Shown: positions 31,837 through 43,863, numbered from the stretch's first letter. The stretch is 64,000 bases of DNA from Tenrec ecaudatus (GCF_050624435.1 NC_134539.1:146850025-146914024), one strand, 5' to 3'. Made by a program: numbers and translations. The notes: generated from the letters alone by a model not told the origin.

Positions 31837-31925
31837 AGGACAAAGTCCTGAAAACTCTGTGGGGCAGTTCTGCTCTGTCACTCGGGGTCACTATGCATCA
31901 GGATGAACTCGAAGACGACAACAGC

Positions 31926-32272
31926 AGCTACAGGGACCTCCCTCAAGCCGGCCTCTATGATTGCAGTGAGCTCCCAGCATGAAGCGCCTTCTTGCCAGAG
32001 CAGCTGGAGGCCTCCTTGCGTGCACTCTGGCTGGCCTTCCCCCAAGTCCGACTGCCTGTTCTTTTGGCCGTCCATGGTCCTGTCGATATTCTGCTCCAGC
32101 CCCATAACCAAATGCACCGATTCGTCTTCAGTCTCCCTGATTCATTGTCACAATTTCATACAACTATGAGGCAATTGAAAACCACATGGGTTGAGTCAGG
32201 CGCACCTTAGTCCAACACGTCACCTCTTTGATCTTCAAATGGGTGGATTTGGGGTTTTCAAATTTGTTAGAA
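31926..32272. other. unassigned sequence
   Basis: Nothing recognised. Confidence 0.3.
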
Positions 32273-32482
32273 GAAGCCCTGTTGATGCAGTAGTTAAGCG
32301 CTCGTGGCTGCTAGCTGAAAGATGGAAGGTTCCAATCCATCTGCTGCTTGCAGGGAGAAAGACAGGGCCGGCTATGATAATCAAGCTTGAGTCTTGGACA
32401 CTCTATGGGGCAGTTCCCCTCTGTCCCATATGGTCACTATGAACTGGAACAGACTCACTGGCCATGGCTTTGGTTTGGCTCT
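32273..32482 (+). mobile_element. AfroSINE, ancestral type
   Basis: 'gcagtagttaagcgctcgtg', 'gctgctagctgaaagatgga' and 'cggctatgataatcaagctt' are closer to the elephant-type AfroSINE than to the 'ggggctttctactcc' type that dominates this window. Confidence 0.75.
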
Positions 32483-33269
32483 AAGTGGAAAGAGGGACAC
32501 ATCTGGGTGACCTCAGAAGAGGAGGGCAGGCCACAGTGATATGCCCTCTATTTGTAGGACACAAGGTTTCTAACACACCCAGTGTGAGCTCAATGTTAGT
32601 TTTGGGGCCTTGGGCTACAAACGGGGCTTTAACTTTATATAACTTTTTGGCCCTTTCCCCAAAGAGAAGTATTTCGAAATTGTTGGATGTCCCTGTTCTG
32701 AGATGTGTATAAAGAGACAAATTGTCCTTTCATACAGCTGACTTGGCGGGAAGCATTGCTGGCCCTCTGGCTGTCCAGAAATCTCCAACTCTGGACTGGG
32801 CCTGTAACCCCTTCTCGATCCTTCTCCAAGGTCCTATTTGAGATGTAAGTCTTCCACGGACACTCTCCTGGCGTGAATTCAGCTGTACATGTGCCATAGA
32901 TGTGACTCTCAGCCCAGAAGCTCGAGCGTACAAGAAAAACAACGTGTCGTGTATTTTAAAAACTCTGCCTAATTTCTATTTCAAGCTACCATTTGACTGT
33001 GGTGGGAAAAAAGTTTGATCTTGGTTAATTTAGGGTTTCGTCCTGCCCTGCTTGGGTTGCATTTAAATTTGGGGGAACACAGTTGATTTGCGATGGCAGC
33101 GAGTGTGATTTGGAGTTTGGAGTGATGTAGTGGGTTACACTTTGGACCTGTTTCCGTCTCCCCACCACCCGCTACATCAATAAGCTTTACTGTTAAAAAT
33201 GGTAGTGGTGGTAGTGGGGAGGGGGATACTCAAAAGGAAAATATATTCAATATATTGAAACCAAACCAA
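32483..33269. other. unassigned sequence
   Basis: About 790 bp with no recognised repeat or gene; short frames only. Confidence 0.35.
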
Positions 33270-33442
33270 TGATCGTCCACGTCATCCCTACTCAGAACGA
33301 CCCTATAGAACAGTTTCTGAGACTGGAACTCTTTACAAGAGTATCAAGTATCATCTTTCTCCCTTGGAGTGGCTGATGGCTTAGAACTGCTGACCTTGTG
33401 GTTAGCAGTCCAGTGTATAACCCACTATACCACCAAGGCCCC
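33270..33442 (-). mobile_element. AfroSINE
   Basis: 'gaactgctgaccttgtggtt' and 'agcagtccagtgtataaccc' on the plus strand mark the head; the tail side is diverged. Confidence 0.85.
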
Positions 33443-33533
33443 AGGCGGATTGCCATGTAATTTGCTTAGCTCTCGGTGTTTTCTGACTCTTTTTTCACCC
33501 CATTCACCTTTTAATCATCCTGTCATTTTCACC

Positions 33534-33895
33534 AAGGAGCCCTGGTGGTACTCTGGGTCATTGCTCTAATGCTAACTGAAAGGTCCGTGGTTCAAGTCCA
33601 CGAGCAGCATCTTCACAACCAAAACTAAACTCGCTGCCACTGAGTCAATGGCGACTCATAGTGACCCCCTGTGGGTTTCTGATATGGTAAATGTTAACAG
33701 GAGTAGAAAGCTCAGTCGTTCTCCTTCAGAGCTGCTGGTGGTATTGAACTGCCAACCACACAATTGCAGGATAACTTGTAACCACTACGCCACCAGGACT
33801 CACTAGAGCTTCTGCTAAGACAACACTATGGGGCAGGTCTGTCTCAGTGGGTTGCTGTGTGTGAGCTGGAATAGATTCCATGGTACCCAGCAGTT
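33534..33895 (+). mobile_element. AfroSINE containing inverted AfroSINE
   Basis: The outer plus-strand copy is split into 33534-33612 ('aggtccgtggttcaagtcca') and 33804-33895 ('acactatggggcaggtctgt'). The inner minus-strand copy is 33620-33803 ('aactcgctgccactgagtca' to 'cactacgccaccaggact'). This gives direct evidence of two rounds of insertion. Confidence 0.75.
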
Positions 33896-34131
33896 ACCGT
33901 TCAGCGTCACCTTATCACAGCCAAAGAAGTGTGGAGTAAGGAGAAGTGGAAGGTCCAGAGCTGGAGGAGGGAGGAGGGCAGAGGCCACCGGAGGTCTTTG
34001 TTGGCTCATGGGTCTAGAAGTGTGACTTGCACTGAGTGCTCACCTTCTGGGAGTGTGTTGTGAGGTGAGGTGAGGTCGCAGTCATTAGTTCAACCATTGG
34101 GAGAACTCCAGTGACCGCATTATTTAGTATA
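33896..34131. other. unassigned sequence
   Basis: Contains a short 'gaggt' tandem near 34060; otherwise nothing recognised. Confidence 0.3.
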
Positions 34132-34325
34132 CAGAGCTCTGGTGGTGTAGTGGGCCATGTGTTGAGTGGCTAAGCGCCAAGTCAGTGGTTTAAAGCCACT
34201 AGAGAAAGATAAAGCCATTTACTGCGATAAAGCTGTCATCTTGGAAACTTGAAGGGGCAGTTCTCCTCTGGCCCATACGCTTGCTATGAGTCTGACTCAA
34301 CTCGATGGCAGGGAGTTTGAGTTCT
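34132..34325 (+). mobile_element. AfroSINE
   Basis: 'gagctctggtggtgtagtgg' to 'ctcaactcgatggcagggag', with a short internal deletion after the head. Confidence 0.85.
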
Positions 34326-34329
34326 GATC

Positions 34330-34688
34330 TAGAATGGTGCCACTAGGGTGTTGGCAAAGAATAATGAAACAACCGTGGATCGCCAGAACGAACATCTCAG
34401 AAGAAGTACAGCCAGAATGCTCCCTCATCTCCTGAACTTTGGACACGTTCGTAAGAGAGGTCAGTCCTGACAAAGGACATCAGGCTTCGTAAAGGAAAAG
34501 GACAGTGAAAAAGAGGAAGACTCTTGGTGAGATGGATGGACACAGTGGGTGCAGCAACGGGCTCAAAGAGAGTCATTGTGAAGGTGGGACAGGCTGGGGC
34601 AGTGTTTTCCTTCTGTCGCCCACAGGTTCTCTCTGCCTTGGAACTAACTTGATGGCACCTAACCACAACAACAATAACAACAACAAGA
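34330..34688 (+). mobile_element. RTE/BovB LINE 3' end
   Basis: 'ccagaatgctccctcatctc' through 'acttgatggcacctaaccac' and an 'aacaataacaacaacaa' tail. Slightly longer at its 5' side than the copy at 8840. Confidence 0.85.
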
Positions 34689-34744
34689 TAGAGTCAGGTG
34701 GAATGGTCAAACTACACCCTGGGAGGGAGAAAGCCTACATCTGA

Positions 34745-34842
34745 TTTCTGACTCTGGTACTTCAAGTCCTATGGACTTGACCTTGGGCCAATTACTCAGC
34801 CCCCCCCAAAGTCTTAGCTTCCTCATCTTTCAATCGGTGTTG
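34745..34842 (+). mobile_element. MIR SINE fragment
   Basis: 'gaccttgggccaattactca' and 'cttagcttcctcatctttca' are the MIR core in forward orientation. Confidence 0.65.
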
Positions 34843-34844
34843 TG

Positions 34845-34995
34845 TACTCCTTGAAACACCACAGGACAGAGCAGAACTGTCCCACAGGGCTTCCGTGCTT
34901 GCCGTCTTTACAGAAGCAGACACCCCATCTTTCTCCCATGCGAGCCGGCTGGGAGAGTCAGACCTCACGCCTTTCAGTCAGCCGCTAAGCATTTT
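34845..34995 (-). mobile_element. AfroSINE
   Basis: The first of three consecutive minus-strand copies. 'cagaactgtcccacagggct' and 'caccccatctttctcccatg' are visible. Confidence 0.7.
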
Positions 34996-35039
34996 AATCA
35001 ATGTGTTTCCCAGATGCCTTCTGGGAGTAATTAAAGTCC

Positions 35040-35240
35040 TAATATGGTACCAACTTGGCATCAGATCAGTTCTGACTCATGGTGACAGTTTGTGTTTCAG
35101 ACTAGAACCATGACCCATTGGATTTCCAATGGCTGTGATCTTTTGGAAGCAGATAGCCAGGCATTTCTTCGGAGACACCTCTGGTTGGATTCAAGTCATT
35201 AATCTTTGAGTTCAGAGTGAGCGCTTGACCATGTATACTT
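35040..35240 (-). mobile_element. degraded AfroSINE
   Basis: The second of three. 'cagttctgactcatggtgac' and 'gattcaagtcattaatcttt'. Confidence 0.65.
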
Positions 35241-35247
35241 CTCCAAC

Positions 35248-35422
35248 CCACTTATGCCATTGAGCCCATTCTGATTCATTGCGCCCATACAACATTTCCG
35301 AGACTATGAATCTTTATGGGAGCAGGCAGCCTCTCTTTTCCCCTCTGGGCAAGCTGGTGGGTTTGATCTTGGCATTAGCAGTCCAAAACCTAATTCACAA
35401 TGCCACCACGGACTCCTTCTCC
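35248..35422 (-). mobile_element. AfroSINE
   Basis: The third of three. 'gaatctttatgggagcaggc' and 'cacaatgccaccacggactc'. Confidence 0.8.
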
Positions 35423-36544
35423 AGGTATCAGGCATCTTCAGAACATTCATGGAAAAATGGAATAAAAAGATAATGGATTTTTTCCATGAATTTTTTGAAG
35501 CCCCCTTGTCTATGGTAGAATTTCCTTTTTTTTTTTTTTTTTGGGTGTGAGGCAACACAATGCCTATTAAGAACTCACCGCAATATATGTTTGCCTTTTG
35601 GCAAGCACAGGACAAGTGTTAACTTCCAAGAATCACATACAAATAAGCTTCAGATAGAAATTTCCTATCATTCCTTTCATCATGGAAGTGACGGCCGGAA
35701 CGTACCTGATCGATGAGGGTGTGGGTTTCCTCCACCTGAGGCCCTGGCTTTGCTATTTAGGAGCCAAGGCGCAGCTGCTTGGAAAACGCTCCCAGGGGCT
35801 TGTTGTGGAAGGACCAAGCTGGGCTGCCCTGTGTCCATCCCCACCAACCACATCTCAAAAGTAAGGGCCTGGTCTGGACCCAGCAAAGAAAAGGATATCT
35901 CCTCTCTCGGCATCAGTTCATTTGCATTCCCGCAGGCTGAATAGCCACAAGTTACACAGTTCCAGACAGGTGTCCACCCTCCTAGGAGCAGGGGCAGAAA
36001 CGGCGAGCAGGGCTCCTGGAGTCTGATCCTGAAGAGTCGATCAAGATGGAGCAGCCTGGCTCTGCTGTCACTGGGCGGATTTCTGAGCCTCCCTCTATCC
36101 TGGGGCCTGGCGATGGGAGTGAGGGACATCTTCTGAGTGCCACCCAGATTGACACCAGTGTGTCATTCGCCACGCTTCCGGGAATCTCTCGGGAGGGGTC
36201 CTCCTCTCCACGTGGGGTCTCCTTCCCCTCCTAGATGTTTCCTCAGCCTTTCTGCTGCCTCACCTTCTTCACTTCTAGCAGAGATCCCAGGAACTGACCA
36301 GGGCCATCTGGTGTGGCAGAAGCTCGATCTCTGTGTAGTATTTCATCAACAGGAAAACTTCTGTTATTCAAAGTGCACTGTTAAAAATAATGCAAAGGCA
36401 AGCTACCGGGATAAAATACTTCACACACACAAATACATTCATACATATGTATATATAAACACATATCAATATGTAGATGTGCATATATACATACCTATAA
36501 ATATGTATATGCCAAATTATTTGTATTCAGAATGTATAAAAAGT
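35423..36544. other. unique sequence, GC-rich then AT-rich
   Basis: Holds a T17 run (35526-35542), a GC-richer 35700-36300 stretch with a 149-codon minus frame (35680-36129) of no recognisable domain, and an AT-rich patch of 'atacatatg'-type words (36420-36540). Confidence 0.35.
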
Positions 36545-36598
36545 ATGTATGGATTGTGATAAGAGTTGAATGAGGCACCAATAAAACAGTTTTAAAAA
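36545..36598 (+). mobile_element. LINE 3' terminus fragment
   Basis: 'ggattgtgataagagttgaa' and 'accaataaaacag' match only the last 55 bp of the local LINE 3' family. Confidence 0.6.
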
Positions 36599-36599
36599 G

Positions 36600-37545
36600 C
36601 AAAGGAAACAAGCCTCTTTAGCTCAGTAAAAGGAGGACAATACCCAATTGAAAATGCGCAAAAGGTTTGAGGAGACCCTTCCGGGGAAGGCATTGGAACC
36701 ATCAAAAAGCACCAGAATTGATGCCACTGGTCACCAGAGAAGTGCCAATCCAAAAGAGTAGAATGGTCAAAGTGTAAAAGACAGACAAAACCAACTGTGG
36801 GCCAGCACATGGAGTGACCAGAAAGAACCACTTCAATGACTGCCCAAAAGTTGGCCGTTTGAACCTGGAGGGGAAGATGAAGCACCTGTCTCTGTACACA
36901 GTTACAGCCATAGCAGCCCTGTGGAGCAGACCTACTCTGCCTAATAGGATCGCGATGAATCGAGATCAACTTGACAACAATGGGTTTAGTTTGGTTTGGA
37001 AATGCACAATTGAAGAATCACTTTGGCAGGTTGGCAGTTTCTTCTAAAGCTTACATTCATAGCTGCATAATTACAAAGTTTACTCCTATGTATCTGCATA
37101 TGAGAGATGTCCCCTCAAAGAGGTATGTACAAATGCTCACTCAAGTTTTATTTATTATCACTCCAGACTTCAAACACCCCTGACATTCACCCAGTGAGTA
37201 GATGAATCAACTGTGATAGACTCATTCAATGGAATTCTACTCAGCGGCGTTGCATGTCGACACCTGCAAATACTTGTGGTTGAATCTCAGATACGTGGTT
37301 CATGAATGATGGTACCCACAAAGGTGCATATTAGCATATAACTCCACTTGTATGATTCTCGAGCAGACAAAGTTAATGTATCCTAACAGAAGGCAAATCA
37401 GTGAATGTCTGGGGCTTAGGGTAGCTTTGAGAGTCTAGAAAATGGTGTCTGTCTGAATTACAATAGTAGATATACCTAAACTAATGCATGTGTGTTGCTG
37501 AATATAAAGTAAACCTAAATAAAGCTGATTAAAAAAACCCAGACA
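36600..37545 (+). mobile_element. L1M 3' portion, split by SINE
   Basis: 'acccaattgaaaatgcgcaa' and 'agagaagtgccaatccaaaa' (L1 ORF2 end), then 'agactcattcaatggaattc', 'tcagcggcgttgcatg' and a final 'acctaaataaagctgatt' show the order of the mammal-wide L1M 3' end. The AfroSINE at 36832-37002 interrupts it. It is too decayed to code. Confidence 0.7.
36832..37002 (+). mobile_element. AfroSINE in L1M
   Basis: 'gccgtttgaacctggagggg' in the head remnant and 'gatcaacttgacaacaatgg' in the tail. Confidence 0.7.
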
Positions 37546-37892
37546 AATACACTTCTAAGCCAACGGTGGGCCAGAGGGAATCTAATGGGAAGTGGAAAGT
37601 ATTTCAAATGGAATGAATTTGAAAGTGTTGAATAGCTAAGCACACCCAGTTCAATCTGTGCTGGGAGGAAATGCCTTAAATACTTATATGAAAAAAGAAG
37701 AAAGGCTTCATTCAGTTAGCCAAGCGTTCATTCCAAGGAGCCCGGAAAAACCAGCCAAATAAACCTAAAGACGAGGAAAACCCAGAAGCATCAGAGCGGA
37801 AACAGCGAGATAGAAGGTCGACGCCAGGTAACGGTGGTGCAGGGATTCCATCCTGGAGTAGAGGTTATATATGGTTTAACCCTTTGGAAGTT
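37546..37892. other. unassigned sequence
   Basis: Nothing recognised. Confidence 0.3.
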
Positions 37893-40168
37893 CTTTGCAT
37901 GGTGCAAAAAACTAAGCTCTCAAGGACTAGCTGGAAGGTTTGTGGTTCAAATCCTTCCAGAGGAGTCTCAGAAGACTGAAGATCTCTTCTTAAAGTTATA
38001 GCCTTGCGGGAGCAAATGAAGGGGGAGGCGGAGAGAGTGGAGCACATCCTGGCCCACCAAGCCTTGAAGACAATGTTCCCACTCAGAGCACCAATTCACA
38101 GAGAAGACCATATGGCCGCCCCACTATGAGACACAACATCCCTCACTGACCCATAGTCCTACAGGGGACAACACTGGAGACACAGTGTGGGAATTGCGCC
38201 CGATCTTATCCCACCACACCAAGGCAAAACACTAAGGGCATGCAATAGAACCGCAAGGGGGACAGAGCAACGAAGTCCCCAGGGAATAGCAAAAATAGAC
38301 TTTGGGGCCAGGGCTTAGCGCCCTGTCAGCCAAGATCGGAAAACACTGCTAAAGGCCAACAAACAGTCCTTCAACGAACTACAAGCTTTTCTTTATTTCT
38401 TTTTTTTTGTCATTGGCTGTTGTTTTATTTTGTTGCTTGGTTTTGCTGTCTTGTTTTTGTGCATGTTATTATCTCTGCAGGTCTGTCTAAATAAGACAGG
38501 CTGGATGAACAATCTGGAGGAGAAAACAATGGGATCAACAGTTACAGGGGCACATGGGAGAGGGGGAGGTGGGGGAAAAGGTAGTGGGGTTAACAAACCC
38601 AGGGACAAGGGAACAACAAGTGATCCAAATCGGTGGTGAGGAGGAAGTAGGAGACCTGATAGGGTGTGACCAAGGATAATTTAACCTAGGGGAATTACTG
38701 AAACCCTAATGAAGTCTGATCATGATAATGGGACAAGAGGAAACTAAAAGGAAATAGAGGAAAGAGCTAGGAGGTAAAGGGCATTTATAGAGGTCTAAAT
38801 ACAGGCATGTACATATATACATATATTTATATATGAGGATGTGAAAACAGACCTATGTGCATATATTTATGGGTTTAGTACTAAGGTAACAGTTGGACAT
38901 TGGGCTTCCACTCAAGTACTCCCTCAATGCAAGAATACTTTGTTCTATTAAACTGACATTCCATGATGCTCACCTTCCTGAAGACAAAGCGGGTGCATAA
39001 GCAACTATGGTGAAGAAAGCTGATGGTGCCTGGCTGTCAAAGATATAGCATCTGGGGTCTTAAAGGTGTGAAGGCAAACAAGCGGCCATTTAGCTTAGAA
39101 GCAACAAAGCCCACATGGAAGAAGCACACCAGCCTGCGTGCTCACAAGGTGCCATAGGGATCAGTTACCAGGCATCAAAGAACAAAAAATCCTATCATTT
39201 TGTGCTCACCTCCCTGATGTGATCGCTGAAGACAAATGGGTGCATAAGCAAATGTGGCGAAGAAAGCAAATGATATCTGGTTATCAAAAGATACAGCATC
39301 TGGGGTCTTAAAGGCTTGAAGGTAAACAAGTGGCCTTCTAGCTCAGAAACAACAAAGCCCACATGGAAGCAGCACACCAGGCTGTGCGACCATGAGGTGT
39401 CAAAGGGATCGGGTATCAGGCATCATCAGAACAATAAAATCATATCATTGTGAATGAGGGGAAGTGCGAGTGGAGACCCAAAGCCCATCTGTAGGCAATT
39501 GGACACCCCCTTATGGAAGGGTAGCGGGGAGGAGACAAACCAGTCTGGGTGCAGTGTAGCAACAATGAAACATACATACATGCTTCCTCCCCCCACCCAC
39601 TATCATGATCCCAATTATACCCTATAAATTTGTCTAGATCAGAGGATGTAGACCGGGTCAGATAGGAACTGGAAACACAGGGAATCCAGGGCGGATGATC
39701 CCTTCAGAACCAGGGGTGAGAGTGGCGATACTGGGAGGGTGGAGCAAAGGGGGTGGAAAGCGGGAACCGTTTACAAGAATCTACATATAACCTCCTCCCT
39801 TGGGGAAGGACAACAGAAAAGTGGGTGAGGGGAGAAGTCAGACGGTGCAAGATGTGACAACATAATAATTTATAAATCATCAAGGGTTCATGAGGGAGGG
39901 GGGAGCGGGGAGGGAGGGGCAGAAACGAGGAGCTGATGCCAGGGTCTTAAGTGGAGAGCAAATGCTTTGAGAACGATGAGGGCAATGAATGTACAAATGT
40001 GCTTTGCAAAATGGATGTATGTATGGAGTATGATAAGAGTTGTGTGAGGCTGTAATAAAATGATTAGAAATAAAAAGCTATAGGCTTGAACGCCCCAGGG
40101 AGAAGTTCTACTTTGCATACAAGAGGTCACCATGAGTCAGCATTGACCTGGCAGCAGCAGCAGGAATC
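37893..40168 (+). mobile_element. AfroSINE split by LINE insertion
   Basis: The head half (37893-38006, 'ggaaggtttgtggttcaaat') and tail half (40074-40168, 'gcattgacctggcagcagca') are separated by the 2.07-kb LINE 3' copy. The junction words aaagttatagccttg (37992-38006) and aaagctataggcttg (40074-40088) are a 15-bp target duplication with two differences. Confidence 0.8.
38007..40073 (+). mobile_element. afrotherian LINE 3' region, long copy 2
   Basis: Begins abruptly at 'cgggagcaaatgaaggggg' and ends 'taataaaatgattagaaata'. Flanking 15-bp duplications prove retrotransposition as a 5'-truncated unit of exactly this extent. It carries the two tandem 'ctggggtcttaaagg'...'acatggaag' blocks (about 39000-39184 and 39254-39433) and a single terminus. 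Its purine-rich and 4312-type segments place it in an older subfamily than copy 1. Confidence 0.8.
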
Positions 40169-40223
40169 CTCTGGGACCTTATACGCACCTTTCCTCAACT
40201 GTTTACATCACTCCACATTTTGC

Positions 40224-40428
40224 TTGGAGTCTCTGGGTGGTGCAAACGGTTTAATGCCTGATGACTGAAAGATGGGTGGTTTGAGTCACCTCGGAGGAAA
40301 GTCCTGGCAACCTCTTTCCAAAAGCAAACGAACGAACCAGTCATTGAAACGTCTATGGATCTTAGTTCTACTTTGACACAGGTAGGATTTGCCATGAGTT
40401 GGGATCAACTCACTGGCAGCTGAGTCAT
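40224..40428 (+). mobile_element. old AfroSINE-like copy
   Basis: 'ctgggtggtgcaaacggttt', 'gaaagatgggtggtttgagt' and 'gatcaactcactggcagctg'. Confidence 0.75.
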
Positions 40429-40732
40429 CATTTTGCTTAACCTTAATAATAGCAGTGATCATTTGGAAATGAGTTTATTTTCCGTTAAAACACGGGAGCC
40501 CATTAGAATTCCACTAGAATATAAGCTCAATGTCATAACAAAGTTTCAAGTCAATTGGGATACCATATTGGACAAAGACAATGAGTGAATAGTGACTGGG
40601 TCTGCAGAGCCTGTGAATAGCCATCGAAGGTGCAACTATCTGTTTCTCTCCACCTGGAGGAAAAAAGAGTGATGAAAATAAAAACAAACAAACATGGAAA
40701 CAATGAGTCCTTTGGACTAATTGATTACACAA
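40429..40732. other. unassigned sequence
   Basis: Nothing recognised. Confidence 0.3.
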
Positions 40733-41012
40733 TTATCAGTCTCCACAACTCTGTGACCAGAAGAATTAGATGGTGCCTGGCTACCGCTACCAGCAACTCT
40801 GGAAAGGGTCCGATTAGGAAGTCTTAGATAGAGGGGGAGAAAACTGTGGATTAGAACTCAAATTCATAAAAGAGACAAGGCTTATTGGTTGTTTAGAGAC
40901 TGGTGGGACCCCCGAGATTTTGACTCTTAGTTACCCATCGGGTTCAGAACTGAACTCCCTCATGTTAGATTCCTCAATCATTTAAGAGGAGCAGGGCAGC
41001 ATTTACCAAAGG
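40733..41012 (+). mobile_element. old afrotherian L1 3' UTR fragment
   Basis: The uninterrupted counterpart of 31548-31836: 'gaccagaagaattagatggt', 'aaactgtggattagaactca', 'cctcaatcatttaagag'. Confidence 0.6.
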
Positions 41013-41224
41013 GCCAAGTTCAAAAGGGTTAAGAGTTAGGAAAAGAGGAGGAATGGAAACCAGGAACACCAGGAGGAAGTTGAATAAATGATGCGCCATT
41101 GATGGGATGGCAAGGAACGTGTTGAAACGGAATGGTTATGACTGTTGAATGGTAAACTGAAAATCGGTTCCATAAGCCCCCACCCAAGTCACAATAAGAA
41201 GTTCCCCCCACTAAAAAAAATCTT

Positions 41225-41310
41225 CTGAACAGTATTTCCAGTTCATAGAATAGCACAGGGCACATGGTAGAGGCTTAATAAGCAGTTGTTGATTGAGTAG
41301 AAGGAAGCAT
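41225..41310 (+). mobile_element. MIR SINE 3' end
   Basis: 'atagcacagggcacatggta' then 'gaggcttaataagcagttgt' is the MIR 3' end in forward orientation. Confidence 0.65.
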
Positions 41311-41479
41311 TGCAACTTTTCAAATTGCTGGAGAATAACCAAGCCTCTGGCTATTTCAGGCGGAACAGGAATGTATTGTAAGAATATCAGAGCGTTCTCA
41401 GAATAGATAGGGAAGGAGGAGGGAACCTGGCTGGGAAATGTTAGGACCCGAGGGAGAATGAGACTTGGGATGAGAGCCA

Positions 41480-42390
41480 GGCTCTGATCTCAGCAATAGT
41501 TTGGGTGTGAATTCTCTGGCACCACCTGCTCTGGACACTCCACTTTTGCTGGACTCCTGTGCCAACTGCATTGCAGGGCACTGCACCTGTGTCTCCTTGC
41601 ATGCCAGGGGAATCCAGCCCCGAGCACATCATTACGGGTCCAGTAGGCACAATGGTACAGTGATAATAAGGAAAGATCATAGTAAAGTCATGGAGAGCAT
41701 GAGAGATAGAAGTGAGAGAAAAATAATGGAGTCAGACACATTTCATGGTAGCAATGCTCACCTCAGCCCCACTTGGTGGTCCACATGGAGAGAGGGGGAA
41801 GGACAAGGGGAAAGGGGACATGGGAGCAAGGACAGGAGAGGAGAGGGAGAGCTGATGCGAGGCCAAGAGAGGAGCCGAGAGAGTACTCTATTGCTAACCC
41901 AGGCCTATATAACTTTGGGGGCGTGCACACCCTCTAATTAGAGGTAAAGACATACATCACAGGAAGGGGTTGCACTATAGGTTATACAGCAATGAGAGGG
42001 GGACAATCTAGGGACATATGCACAATAGGAAGAGGAGGGTATTGGGGGTATACATGTGACAAGAAGGGTGGATCCTAGATACAGGATGGAAGCCTAACTT
42101 TGGATGTAACTGAGCCGGTTTGATCTGTTCTCTGGATCTCCATAGAAACCATTATCAGTAGGGTGTGAACCCCACCTACAAGAACCAAATCAATGACTGT
42201 AGGCCTGTCCATTGTCCTTAACAGCAGGGAGCGGGTCCTACTGTAGTCTGGTGACTGATTGCCTACAGGGAGGATGTCTGTAAGCATCTGACCTTCCCCC
42301 ATGTCTTTGGGGGGAGATAAAGCTGGGGAAATCTCTATAATCCCACACTTGCACCTCTGTGCTTTTCTCTCCAAATTCAAGCCTTGCGTG
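41480..42390 (-). mobile_element. possible old LTR-like sequence
   Basis: A 900-bp stretch with no SINEs. On the minus strand a 'gttatataggcctgg' TATA-like box (41903-41917) is followed by CT-rich sequence and 'tctctctcggctcctctct', reminiscent of a retroviral U3-R-U5 order. No partner LTR, clear termini or target duplication is seen. Alternatively it is ordinary unique DNA. The 146-codon plus frame at 41501-41941 is probably antisense of this. Confidence 0.3.
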
Positions 42391-43231
42391 GGACCACACT
42401 TGGTTCAGTTTCTGCCCTGTTCCCATGTCCTGTCCAGCTCAGCTCTTACTAATAAGCATGTTGACTTTGGGTGAGAAGAAGGCAAAAGGCAGACAAGCAA
42501 AGAACCTTCTAAGCTGCAGGACACCATCCTACTACACCCTTCAAGGGTTCCCATCCCAAACATCACCGTTCTAGAGTCTATTCAGCAAGAAAGAAGCAGG
42601 TCATACCATTCATTAAACGCTTATCAGAAGGTAGTATGAAACAGATGCATCAAGAATTGGTTGGGGAGATCAAGTACCAGATCCCAACCTTGGAAGGCTC
42701 GTAGGATTGTGGGTGACATACACATCTCTTAATGCTTCCCAAAAAGAAAGAAAGAAAATTCAAATGCATGCATTCTGTTCAATGGGAGACCCACTCCCTC
42801 CGTTTCGGAAATGCCTGTGTGCGGGACAAGGTAGGTGGGAAGATGGGATATGTTGGTCTACTTGCTTTTGTTAATCCCTGTGGATACAGTCAAGTAATAC
42901 AGAGTAAACAGGAACCAGCTTCAAGTCTGAGAGAAAACACGCTACAAGCTTTCTGTCCAAAATCTCTCTCTCTCTCATGGACTGGCCATGACTCAGAGAT
43001 TTCAGGGCTGTGGCTGGGGTGGAATTCTTCCCAACACCTCTCGTAGCACACACCTACAGGTAACCTACTGTCCCAACTAGGAAACTGGGAAAACTGGTGA
43101 ATTGTGAGGGATGATACAGGCAGTAGATGACCGAGAAGCTTGTCTCATTAGATGGCTTCATGCAGAGCTCTGAAGAGGGAGGTCCCCAGGCAACACACTT
43201 GAACGGTTCAGCTGCCCCTTGTCTGTCAGCT
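42391..43231. other. unassigned sequence
   Basis: Contains a (CT)7 tract (42963-42976). Nothing else recognised. Confidence 0.3.
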
Positions 43232-43345
43232 CCGTGGAAAGCATCTGGACTTTGGAATGGAACAAACCTGGGCAGGAGAACCATGGGATAGTGGGGAAAT
43301 GACTTAAATTCACAGACTCAGTTTCCTCATCAAAAAAGGGAGCCT
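43232..43345 (+). mobile_element. MIR SINE fragment
   Basis: 'tctggactttggaatggaac', 'aaacctgggcaggag' and 'agactcagtttcctcatcaa' follow the MIR core in order. Confidence 0.7.
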
Positions 43346-43863
43346 GTGATCTCTATCAGCACCATTCAGACTTCCTTTCTCACCAGCACCAGAACCTCCC
43401 TCCAGCCAGTGGCAGCAAAAACAAACTCTAAGACTGATAGAGTCTTGTGTGTAACTTAAGAAAACAGGATCCAGGAAGAAGACAGTCATCAGAAGTCCAG
43501 GGGGGGGGGGGAATCTCCTCTCTCTTCCTGGTTTTTTCTTTCTCTTTACTCTGTCACATGTCTCCACACCCTCAAATGGTATCTGAAGGCCCCTGTAAAC
43601 ACTTGGCTGTGAAGCTCATGGTGTAACAATGCTTTCTTGGTGACTTTCTGGATTGGTGACGTCCCCGTTACTCCTTGTCTTCATTGACTTCATGCAGCTG
43701 CTTCTGACTAGCAAAGACCTCCTTCTACTCCAAACTCTCAGAAGAAGCCACGTCACATTCTCCATGGACTCCAAGTTGCCGCTGGCCCAGGAAGTGATCG
43801 ATTTCTTCTATGGGCTTGCTTTGTCTAAGCCACGTGCTTGGGTTCCATGGCACTGAGGACAAC
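43346..43863. other. unassigned sequence
   Basis: Contains a 12-G run (43500-43511). The plus frame 43653-43856 has no recognised domain. Confidence 0.3.

Larger units (their letters stand above)
31438..31925 (+). mobile_element. AfroSINE-like copy split by L1 UTR
   Basis: The 5' part (31438-31547: 'ggtggtgcaaatggttacag') and 3' part (31837-31925: 'ctctgtggggcagttctgct', 'gatgaactcgaagacgacaa') belong to the variant subfamily seen at 40224. An L1 3' UTR fragment lies between. Confidence 0.65.

Noticed and set aside
33534-33612. tRNA-like sequence with good B box as a tRNA gene
   Set aside because: It is the head of an AfroSINE.
35680-36129. 149-codon minus-strand frame
   Set aside because: No domain, no splice or start context that stands out, and a GC-rich stretch makes long chance frames likely.
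41501-41941. 146-codon plus-strand frame rich in Arg, Glu and Gly
   Set aside because: Derived from a purine-rich tract, probably antisense of an LTR-like sequence.
41480-42390. Second complete retrovirus upstream of 43.8 kb
   Set aside because: Only a TATA-like word and CT-rich sequence suggest an LTR; no retroviral coding or matching LTR is seen, so I kept it as a low-confidence feature only.
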